Shown piece after piece: positions 24,587 to 31,628 of a stretch of 64,000 bases of DNA. How positions within the stretch are numbered: position 1 is the first letter of the stretch; each line of letters begins with the position of its first letter. Location: the NCBI GenBank assembly GCA_938008435.1, contig CALLKK010000009.1:186001-250000 (forward strand), read 5' to 3'. The DNA comes from an uncultured Steroidobacter sp. Its GTDB lineage: Bacteria > Pseudomonadota > Gammaproteobacteria > Steroidobacterales > Steroidobacteraceae. The notes below the pieces were generated by a model. The model did not search any database. It was not told where the DNA came from and saw only the letters and a list, made by a program, of their open reading frames with translations. The position numbers and the translations under genes are program-made.

Positions 24587-25471
24587 ATGCCCTTTCTGCA
24601 ACTATCGCTCGCCATCGGCTCGGCCGACCCGGCGCCCTACGAGGACGCCCTGCTCGAAGCAGGCGCCACCTCGATCACGCTGGAGGATGCCGAAGACAAT
24701 CCGGTGCTCGAGCCCGCGCCGGGCACGACGCCGCTCTGGCCGAGCGTGCGCATCCGTGCGCTCTTCGATCATGGCATCGACCGCGAGCAGATCTTGGCCA
24801 CGCTCGCCGCGCACGCGCTCGATGTGCCGATGCCGCAGTTCGAGGTCATCGAAGACCGCGCTTGGGAACGCGAATGGCTGAAGGACTTTCGGCCGATGCG
24901 CTTCGGAACGCGCCTGTGGGTGTGCCCGGGCGGTCAGGCGCCCGCCGAGGCGAACGATGCGCACGTCACGGTCTGGCTCGATCCTGGTCTTGCCTTCGGC
25001 ACCGGTACGCATCCGACGACGGCGCTTTGTCTCGAATGGTTGGACGCGGCGGACGTAGCCGGCAAGCGCGTGCTCGATTACGGCTGCGGCTCTGGAATTC
25101 TGGCGATCGCCGCGCTCAAGCTCGGAGCCAGCGAAGCGCTGGCGGTCGATATCGACGAACAGGCGCTGATCGCCACCCGCGACAACGCGCAACGCAACGA
25201 GGTGAGCGACAAGCTGCGCGTCGGCGGCGTGGAGGCGGCTACGGACTATCGCGCCGACATCCTGCTCGCGAACATCCTCGCCGGACCGCTCGAAGAGCTG
25301 GCGCCGCGCCTGGCCGAGCTGGTGGCGCCGCACGGCAAGATCGTGCTGTCCGGCATCCTTGCGAGCCAAGCCTCGCAAGTAGCCAGCGCCTATGCGCCGT
25401 GGTTTGATATCGCCCTTGCGGCGCTGCGCGATGATTGGGCACGCCTCGACGGAACGCGCCGCGCCGGCTGA
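24587..25471 (+). CDS. prmA: ribosomal protein L11 methyltransferase
   Basis: A 294-residue SAM-dependent methyltransferase that trimethylates ribosomal protein L11. The N-terminal L11-recognition domain (~1-60) begins MPFLQLSLAIGSADP. A linker with EREWLKDFRPMRFG precedes LDPGLAFGTGTHPTTALCLEWL and the SAM site LDYGCGSGILAIAALKLGA near residue 160. NILAGPLEELAP matches the family's NILA catalytic motif. ATG 24587 gives the standard start. A TACAAT box at 24544-24549 could serve as a -10 element, but no good -35 is evident. The next gene starts 3 bases after its stop. Confidence 0.97.
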   Translation: MPFLQLSLAIGSADPAPYEDALLEAGATSITLEDAEDNPVLEPAPGTTPLWPSVRIRALFDHGIDREQILATLAAHALDVPMPQFEVIEDRAWEREWLKDFRPMRFGTRLWVCPGGQAPAEANDAHVTVWLDPGLAFGTGTHPTTALCLEWLDAADVAGKRVLDYGCGSGILAIAALKLGASEALAVDIDEQALIATRDNAQRNEVSDKLRVGGVEAATDYRADILLANILAGPLEELAPRLAELVAPHGKIVLSGILASQASQVASAYAPWFDIALAALRDDWARLDGTRRAG

Positions 25472-25474
25472 TCC

Positions 25475-26563
25475 ATGCTGACTCAATGTCCTAACTGCCA
25501 GACGATCTTCCGCATCACGCGCGAAATCCTGCGCATGGCCGACGGCCAGGTGCGCTGCGGCCGTTGTCAGCGGCAGTTCGACGCGCTCGAGCGGCTGATC
25601 GAAGAAGAAGCAGATCGCGCGACGAACCCGCCGCAGCCCGAGCTCGATCGCACGCAGATCGACGAGGAAGTCGAGATCGAAGAATCGCCGCCGCACGAGG
25701 ACATCACGCTCGAAGGCCGGCGCATCGAGATCAGCGGCACCTATCGCGTGCCGGATCGCTTCGGCGACGGCGAACGCATCGAAGAACAGACGATCGAGGA
25801 ATGGGTCGAGATCGACGAAGACGCCGATGCGCCAAGCGATGCCGAAGCCGAGGCAACGCCTGTTGAGAACGCAGCGGACACGGAGTCGGCCGAAGCGGAT
25901 CGAGACGCCCTCGCCCAAGACGATGCCGTAGATGCCGCGCAGCCCGTCACGGCGGACCCGCCGCGCTTTGCGCGCACCGCTTCGCACACGACCGTCGACG
26001 AGGAACCCGCCGAGGACGTCGACCTGCTCACTCCGCCGCCGCGCAAGCGCTCGTCCTGGGTCTGGCGGGTACTGGTCGTGCCGCTCGCGCTGCTGTTGAT
26101 CGCACAATGGGTGCACAACTATCGTGCAACGCTCGCGCGTCACCCGACGATCGGCGCGCCGTTGCTATCGCTCTATCATCGTCTCGGCATCGCCCTGACG
26201 CCCAACTGGGACTTGCACGCCTACCAGATCCGCCAATGGGGCGTCGTTTCCGATCCGAATACGCCGGGAACGCTGCGCGTACGCGCCAGCATCACGAATC
26301 TCGCCGATTTCGCCCAGCCGTATCCCCTGCTCAAGCTCGTGCTCGAAGATCGCTGGGGCGAGCAGGTCCGCGCGCGCGAATTCGAGCCGGCCGAATACCT
26401 CGATCCCGCGATCGCCCCGGATCGCATGCTGAACCCGGGCCAGCAGGCCAATGCCACGATCGCCATCGTGGATCCGGGCCCCGACGCCGAAGGATTCCGC
26501 TTCGACGTGTGCCTGCGCGGCAGCGCCGGCACGGTGTGCGCCGAAGAGGTCAGGCGGCGCTGA
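25475..26563 (+). CDS. zinc-ribbon and DUF3426 domain membrane protein
   Basis: A 362-residue protein of unknown function. The N-terminus is an MJ0042-type zinc ribbon with CPNCQ (residues ~5-8) and CGRCQ (~28-31). A long acidic, low-complexity region (~40-185) follows. A single membrane helix (WVWRVLVVPLALLLIAQWV, ~192-210) precedes a DUF3426 domain reaching the C-terminus. The arrangement suggests a cytoplasmic metal-binding head and a periplasmic tail. It sits between prmA and dusB as in many gammaproteobacteria, but its job is not known. Confidence 0.85.
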   Translation: MLTQCPNCQTIFRITREILRMADGQVRCGRCQRQFDALERLIEEEADRATNPPQPELDRTQIDEEVEIEESPPHEDITLEGRRIEISGTYRVPDRFGDGERIEEQTIEEWVEIDEDADAPSDAEAEATPVENAADTESAEADRDALAQDDAVDAAQPVTADPPRFARTASHTTVDEEPAEDVDLLTPPPRKRSSWVWRVLVVPLALLLIAQWVHNYRATLARHPTIGAPLLSLYHRLGIALTPNWDLHAYQIRQWGVVSDPNTPGTLRVRASITNLADFAQPYPLLKLVLEDRWGEQVRAREFEPAEYLDPAIAPDRMLNPGQQANATIAIVDPGPDAEGFRFDVCLRGSAGTVCAEEVRRR

Positions 26564-26700
26564 CGCCGCCCTCCCGCCGACGCCTGAAAATCCTTGGTTT
26601 TCGCGGCAGTTCCTAGAGACGCGCGCGGGCGATCGCATTACACTGCGCGCCCGCTCGCATTCTGGCCGGGCTTGCCGGCCCGGACCTAAGCGCCATCGCC

Positions 26701-27699
26701 ATGATCCGCATTGGCCCTTACACGCTGCCCAACAATCTGGCGCTCGCGCCGATGGCGGGCGTGACGGATCTGCCGTTTCGCCTGCTCTGCCGGCGCATGG
26801 GCGCGGGAATCACGCCAGGGGAAATGCTCACGAGCGACGTGCGCTTGTGGCGCACCGACAAGTCGCGGCGGCGTATGGATCACAGCGGCGAGCCGGAACC
26901 GCGCATCGTGCAGATCGCAGGCGGCGATCCCGAAATGATGGCCGAAGCGGCGCGACTCAACGTCGCAGCCGGCGCGCAGATCATCGACATCAACATGGGC
27001 TGTCCCGCGAAGAAGGTCTGCAACAAGGCGGCGGGCTCCGCGCTGCTGCGCGACGAAAAGCTCGTGCGGAACATCCTCGAAGCGGTTGTCAAGGCGGTGG
27101 ACGTCCCGGTGACGCTGAAAATGCGTACCGGGTGGGACCCGACGAGCCGCAATGCGGTCACGATCGCGCGCATGGCCGAGGACATCGGGATTCAGGCGCT
27201 CGCGATTCACGGGCGTACCCGCGCGTGCATGTATCGAGGCGCCGCGGAGTACGACACGATCGCCGCCGTCAAGAGCGCCGTGCGCATTCCGATTTTCGCC
27301 AATGGAGACATCGACTCAGCGCGCAAAGCGAAGTTCGTGCTTGAACATACGGGCGCAGACGGCGTGATGATCGGGCGCGCCGCACAAGGGCGACCTTGGA
27401 TCTTTCGCGAGGTTGGGGTATTTCTAGCGCGCGGCGAAGAGATCGCGGAGCCTTCCTTCGCAGAAGTCCGTGATATCATGCTCGCCCATTTGCGCGATCT
27501 GCATGCTTTCTATGGGGAAGAAGCCGGGGTCCGGGTCGCGCGCAAGCACATCGACTGGTATGCGAAAGGTCGCGCGCATGCGCATGCTTTTCGTCTTGCC
27601 GTGATGCAAGCAGAAGACGCGCACACGCAACTCGAGCGGGCGCGAGCGTACTTCGACGCGCTCGCGGACGAAGCGAGCTCCGTAAGAAGCGCGGCATGA
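26701..27699 (+). CDS. dusB: tRNA-dihydrouridine synthase B
   Basis: A 332-residue FMN enzyme that reduces specific uridines in the tRNA D-loop. The family marks are LAPMAGVTDLPFR near residue 17, the catalytic Cys in NMGCPAKKVCNKAAGSALL near 108, KMRTGWD near 140, IHGRTRACMYRGAA near 168 and GVMIGRAAQGRPWIF near 222. It is coupled to fis by a 4-base ATGA overlap, the conserved dusB-fis operon. Confidence 0.97.
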   Translation: MIRIGPYTLPNNLALAPMAGVTDLPFRLLCRRMGAGITPGEMLTSDVRLWRTDKSRRRMDHSGEPEPRIVQIAGGDPEMMAEAARLNVAAGAQIIDINMGCPAKKVCNKAAGSALLRDEKLVRNILEAVVKAVDVPVTLKMRTGWDPTSRNAVTIARMAEDIGIQALAIHGRTRACMYRGAAEYDTIAAVKSAVRIPIFANGDIDSARKAKFVLEHTGADGVMIGRAAQGRPWIFREVGVFLARGEEIAEPSFAEVRDIMLAHLRDLHAFYGEEAGVRVARKHIDWYAKGRAHAHAFRLAVMQAEDAHTQLERARAYFDALADEASSVRSAA

Positions 27700-28025
27700 C
27701 TCCGAGCACTACTGAGTACCACATCGGAGAGCCCATGGCGCCCAGAAAAAAAACGAGAGCTCGTCGAGAGCCGATCGTGAGACCCGCGGCGCGAGCGATG
27801 CCGCTCAGAACGATGTGCGAGGAAGCGCTCAACGCCTACTTCGCAACGCTCAATGGTCACAAGCCGGGTCAGCTCTATGACCTCGTGCTGCGCGAAGTCG
27901 AAGAACCGTTGTTCAAGGCCGTGCTCGATTACGCCGAAGGCAACCAGAGCCGCGCCGCTGCAATCCTCGGCATCAATCGCGGCACGTTGCGCAAGAAGCT
28001 CAAGACATATGGGCTCGCCAGCTAA
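27696..28025 (+). CDS. fis: DNA-binding protein Fis
   Basis: A 109-residue nucleoid protein and transcription regulator. The dimer helices contain QLYDLVLREVEEPLFKAVLDYAEG. The C-terminal helix-turn-helix NQSRAAAILGINRGTLRKKLKTYGL is nearly identical to E. coli Fis. ATG 27696 overlaps the dusB stop; ATG 27735 is an alternative that would shorten it to 96 residues, close to the E. coli length of 98. The N-terminal part is basic and differs from E. coli. Confidence 0.96.
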   Translation: MTPSTTEYHIGEPMAPRKKTRARREPIVRPAARAMPLRTMCEEALNAYFATLNGHKPGQLYDLVLREVEEPLFKAVLDYAEGNQSRAAAILGINRGTLRKKLKTYGLAS

Positions 28026-28148
28026 CGTTTGCCTGCGCGAACGTGCTGCAACGACGAGGTGACGGAGCCAACGGATCAGCAACCAAACATCGAATCGCTC
28101 GTCTTAGCCTCGTTGCCGCGCATCGCCCGGCGCGCGACCCCATCACAT

Positions 28149-28186
28149 CGTCACTTCGCCACTTCGTCATTGCGTCACTTCGCCAC
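28149..28186 (+). repeat. direct repeat immediately upstream of purH
   Basis: CGTCACTTCGCCAC occurs at 28149-28162 and again at 28173-28186, 24 bases apart, with a related TTCGTCATTG between. The second copy ends two bases before the purH ATG and occupies the place where a purine-rich ribosome site would be. Confidence 0.7.
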
Positions 28187-28188
28187 CT

Positions 28189-29745
28189 ATGATCAAGCTA
28201 GCCCTCCTCTCCGTTTCCGATAAGACCGGTCTCATCGAGCTGGCGCGTGCATTGCACGAACGCGGCGTCGGTATCCTCTCGACCGGCGGCACGGCCAGCG
28301 CACTCGAGAAGGCGGGCATCCCAGTCAAGCAGGTCTCGGCCCACACCGGCTTTCCGGAGATCATGGATGGGCGCGTCAAGACGCTGCATCCGAAGATTCA
28401 CGGCGGGCTGCTCGGCCGGCGCGGCATCGACGAAGACGTGATGCGCGAGCACGGCATAGACGCGATCGATCTCGTCGTCGTCAATCTTTATCCGTTCGCC
28501 GCGACGATCGCGAAGCCGAATTGCACCTATGAAGATGCAATCGAGAACATCGACATCGGCGGTCCGGCCATGGTGCGTGCCGCCGCCAAGAATCACGACC
28601 GCGTGACGATCGTCGTCGATCCGGCCGATTACGCGCTCGTCCTCGATGAAATGAGCCGCAACCAAGGCGCAGTGACGCTCGAGACGCGCAAGCGGCTTGC
28701 GGCGAAGGCATTCGCGCATACGGCAAGCTACGACTCGATGGTGGCGAGCTATCTCGCGAGAGTGACGGGCGCAGCGAACGCAACGTCGTATCCCGACACG
28801 CTCACGTTGCCCTGGCGCAAGCGCATCGATCTGCGCTACGGCGAAAACCCGCATCAGTCGGGCGCGTTCTACGTGAGCCCCGACACGCAAGGCGCCAGCA
28901 TCGCGAGCGCGAAGCAGCTGCAAGGCAAGGCGCTGTCCTACAACAACATCGCCGACGGCGACACCGCGTTCGAGTGCGTGCGTCAGTTCGAAGCGCCCGC
29001 GTGCGTCATCGTCAAGCACGCCAATCCGTGCGGCGTTGCGGTCGCCGGCGATGCGCTCACCGCGTACGACAAGGCGTACAAGACCGACCCGACGTCCGCA
29101 TTCGGCGGCATCATCGCTTTCAATCGCCCGCTGAATGCTGCAATTGCGCGCGCGATTCTCGAGCGCCAATTCGTCGAGCTGATCATCGCGCCCGAAGTCG
29201 AGCCCGAAGCGCTCGAAGTCTGCGCCCGCAAGGAGAACGTGCGCGTGCTCGCCACGGGCGGACTTGAGCCGAGCGGCGCCCGCTACGAATACCGCAGCGT
29301 CAACGGCGGCCTGCTCGTGCAGACGCGCGACGACGGCATGGTGAGCGCGAGCGACCTCAAGATCGTCACCAAGCGTCAACCGACTCGCGAAGAGCTCGAC
29401 GATCTGTTGTTCGCGTGGCACGTGTGCAAGTACGTGAAGTCGAATGCGATCGTGTACGCGAAGGACTGCACGACGATCGGCGTCGGCGCCGGACAGATGA
29501 GCCGCGTCGTATCGAGCCGCATTGCGGCGATGAAGGCGAAAGACGAAGGCCTCACCGTCGCAGGCGCCGTCATGGCTTCGGATGCGTTCTTCCCGTTCCG
29601 CGACGGAGTCGATGTCGCCGCCGAATTCGGCATCAAGGCCGTCATCCAACCCGGCGGCTCCGTGCGCGACGCCGAAGTCATCGCTGCCGCCGACGAGCAC
29701 GGCATGGCGATGGTGTTTACGGGAATGCGCCACTTCCGCCATTGA
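28189..29745 (+). CDS. purH: bifunctional AICAR formyltransferase / IMP cyclohydrolase
   Basis: A 518-residue enzyme for the last two steps of de novo IMP synthesis. The N-terminal cyclohydrolase (MGS-like fold, ~1-195) contains LLSVSDKTGLIELARAL, STGGTASAL and HPKIHGGLLGRR. The transformylase domain contains LRYGENPHQSGAFYV near 220 and the KHANPCG catalytic motif near 274, and ends GMAMVFTGMRHFRH. No Shine-Dalgarno-like sequence precedes ATG 28189. purD follows, separated by 203 bases with a repeat. Confidence 0.98.
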   Translation: MIKLALLSVSDKTGLIELARALHERGVGILSTGGTASALEKAGIPVKQVSAHTGFPEIMDGRVKTLHPKIHGGLLGRRGIDEDVMREHGIDAIDLVVVNLYPFAATIAKPNCTYEDAIENIDIGGPAMVRAAAKNHDRVTIVVDPADYALVLDEMSRNQGAVTLETRKRLAAKAFAHTASYDSMVASYLARVTGAANATSYPDTLTLPWRKRIDLRYGENPHQSGAFYVSPDTQGASIASAKQLQGKALSYNNIADGDTAFECVRQFEAPACVIVKHANPCGVAVAGDALTAYDKAYKTDPTSAFGGIIAFNRPLNAAIARAILERQFVELIIAPEVEPEALEVCARKENVRVLATGGLEPSGARYEYRSVNGGLLVQTRDDGMVSASDLKIVTKRQPTREELDDLLFAWHVCKYVKSNAIVYAKDCTTIGVGAGQMSRVVSSRIAAMKAKDEGLTVAGAVMASDAFFPFRDGVDVAAEFGIKAVIQPGGSVRDAEVIAAADEHGMAMVFTGMRHFRH

Positions 29746-29783
29746 TCCGTTCGCCCGCAGGGCACAACGATTCAATGGCAGGC

Positions 29784-29809
29784 GGTAGGCTGTAGGCTCC
29801 AGGCTGTAG
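29784..29809. repeat. quasi-tandem GTAGGCT repeat between purH and purD
   Basis: A short run of related words, GGTAGGCTGTAGGCTCC then AGGCTGTAG, lies in the 203-base purH-purD gap. A partial complement (CCTCCAGCCTAAT) occurs near 29918-29933, just before purD. Similar words appear near 15750 and 42805. Confidence 0.5.
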
Positions 29810-29948
29810 CGAGAATGAACCTCAAACTGGCGATGGCTATGCCCATTGCGTGTGCAGCGAAAAGATACGTGAGAGTGCAAACCCGAATGTTTTCTTTCCC
29901 ACGGCCTTCCGCCGCCATCCTCCAGCCTAATGCCACACGGAGTGCGGC

Positions 29949-31232
29949 ATGAAAGTTCTAATCATCGGTTCCGGCGGTCGCGAGCACGCGCTCGCGTGGA
30001 AAGTTGCGCAGTCGCCGCACATCGACGAAGTATTCGTCGCGCCCGGCAACGCAGGCACTGCGCTCGAAGCACGCATGCGCAATGTCGACATCGCTGCGGA
30101 TGACGTCGCCAAACTGGTCGCTTTCGCCCAGGAGCAGCGTATCGACCTGACGATCGTCGGACCCGAGGCGCCGCTCGTGATCGGCGTCGTCGATGCGTTC
30201 CAGGAAGCGGGACTGCGTTGCTTCGGGCCGCGCAAGGACGCTGCACGACTCGAAGGATCGAAGGCTTTCACGAAGGCGTTCTTGCAGCGCCACGGCATCC
30301 CGACGGCTGCGTACGCCACTTTCACGAAGGATTCGTTCGACGAAGCGTGGGTGCGCGCTCAACGCACGCCGCTCGTCGTCAAAGCCGATGGCCTGGCGGC
30401 GGGCAAAGGCGTCGTGATCTGCCACACCGCGGACGAGGCGATCGCGTGCGCGCACGGCATGTTCAACGGACAGTTCGGCGCGGCCGGTCAAACGATCGTC
30501 ATCGAAGAATTCCTGGAAGGCGAAGAAGCCAGCTTCATCGTGATGGTCGACGGCGAGCACGTGCTGCCGCTTGCGACCAGCCAGGACCACAAACGACTCA
30601 AAGACGGCGATCAAGGCCCGAATACGGGCGGCATGGGCGCCTATTCGCCGGCGCCGGTCGTCTCGCCTGCCATCCACGAGCGCATCATGCGCGAGGTCAT
30701 CGAACCGACGGTGCGCGGCCTGAAGCAAGACGGCACGCCTTACACGGGATTCCTGTACGCCGGACTCATGATCGCAAACGACGGCACGCCGAACGTGCTC
30801 GAGTTCAATTGCCGCTTCGGCGATCCCGAAACGCAGCCGATCATGACGCGTCTCGCATCGGACCTGACCGAGCTGTGCGATGCCGCGCTCGACGGCAAGC
30901 TCGATAAGGTCGAGGCGCAGTGGGACCCGCGCGCGGCGGTCGGTGTGGTGCTGGCCGCAAGCGGCTATCCCGACACGGTGCGCAAGGGCGATGTCATTCG
31001 CGGCCTGGACGAAGCAGCCCGTCTGCCAGGCAAGGTGTTCCACGCCGGCACGAAGCTGGACAACGGCGCGATCGTCACCAACGGCGGACGCGTGCTGTGC
31101 GCGGTCGGGCTTGGCGCGACCGTGCGCGAGGCGCAGCAAGCAGCGTACGCGCTCTGCGACGTCATTCGCTTCGACGGCATGCAATACCGACGCGACATCG
31201 CCTATCGCGCGATCGCGCGCGAAGTCGGCTAA
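29949..31232 (+). CDS. purD: phosphoribosylamine-glycine ligase
   Basis: A 427-residue ATP-grasp enzyme that joins glycine to 5-phosphoribosylamine in purine synthesis. The start MKVLIIGSGGREHALAWK is the conserved N-terminus. KADGLAAGKGVVI near residue 143, ATSQDHKRLKDGDQGPNTGGMGAYSP near 210 and VLEFNCRFGDPETQPIM near 283 are diagnostic. It is full length, downstream of purH, and converges with the minus-strand gene ending at 31257. Confidence 0.98.
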   Translation: MKVLIIGSGGREHALAWKVAQSPHIDEVFVAPGNAGTALEARMRNVDIAADDVAKLVAFAQEQRIDLTIVGPEAPLVIGVVDAFQEAGLRCFGPRKDAARLEGSKAFTKAFLQRHGIPTAAYATFTKDSFDEAWVRAQRTPLVVKADGLAAGKGVVICHTADEAIACAHGMFNGQFGAAGQTIVIEEFLEGEEASFIVMVDGEHVLPLATSQDHKRLKDGDQGPNTGGMGAYSPAPVVSPAIHERIMREVIEPTVRGLKQDGTPYTGFLYAGLMIANDGTPNVLEFNCRFGDPETQPIMTRLASDLTELCDAALDGKLDKVEAQWDPRAAVGVVLAASGYPDTVRKGDVIRGLDEAARLPGKVFHAGTKLDNGAIVTNGGRVLCAVGLGATVREAQQAAYALCDVIRFDGMQYRRDIAYRAIAREVG

Positions 31233-31252
31233 GGCTATTCGAATGCTGGAGA

Positions 31253-31282
31253 CTGGTCAGAGATCGGTACTCTTCTGACCAG
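31253..31282. terminator. hairpin between convergent purD and DUF gene
   Basis: Arms CTGGTCAGA (31253-31261) and TCTGACCAG (31274-31282) with a 12-base loop; partial pairing extends outward. It starts 20 bases after the purD stop and overlaps the last eight or nine codons and the stop codon of the opposing gene. Confidence 0.5.
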
Positions 31283-31622
31283 TACTCCGATCGCCCAGCG
31301 ACCTTTTGTCCTTCACATCCACTTCGAAGCTCACGCTCATCGTCGCGCCGCTCGCGAGCTCGAAAGCGTGCGACAAGCCTTCGCGCGACGGGAGTCTTTC
31401 CGACAGCGCCTGAAGCTCCTTGGTGGGAATCGACAACCAAATTCCCGTCGGATCGCTGTCGAGCTGCCATTGGCCAAGCAGCGAGGGCCGCACGCTGAAG
31501 CGGAACATGCGATCGCGAGGCAAGGCGACTTCGAGCACGAGCGCCTGCCCCGCCAGTAGATGCGCCAATTCCTCGCCGCGTACGCGGCAACGCACGGCGC
31601 CTTCAGCGAAACGTACGTTCAT
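31257..31622 (-). CDS. small uncharacterised protein (DUF7009-like)
   Basis: A 121-residue protein that I cannot name with confidence. The start MNVRFAEGAVRCRVRGEELAHLLAG resembles DUF7009-type proteins, which begin with a similar Arg-rich strand and helix. The sequence looks like mixed beta strands, without signal peptide or membrane helix. Its ATG lies 6 bases after the kinase stop codon, so it is probably coupled to the kinase gene. The last residues are encoded within a hairpin shared with the end of purD. Function unknown. Confidence 0.65.
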   Translation of the reverse strand: MNVRFAEGAVRCRVRGEELAHLLAGQALVLEVALPRDRMFRFSVRPSLLGQWQLDSDPTGIWLSIPTKELQALSERLPSREGLSHAFELASGATMSVSFEVDVKDKRSLGDRSTGQKSTDL

Positions 31623-31628
31623 GCCTCG

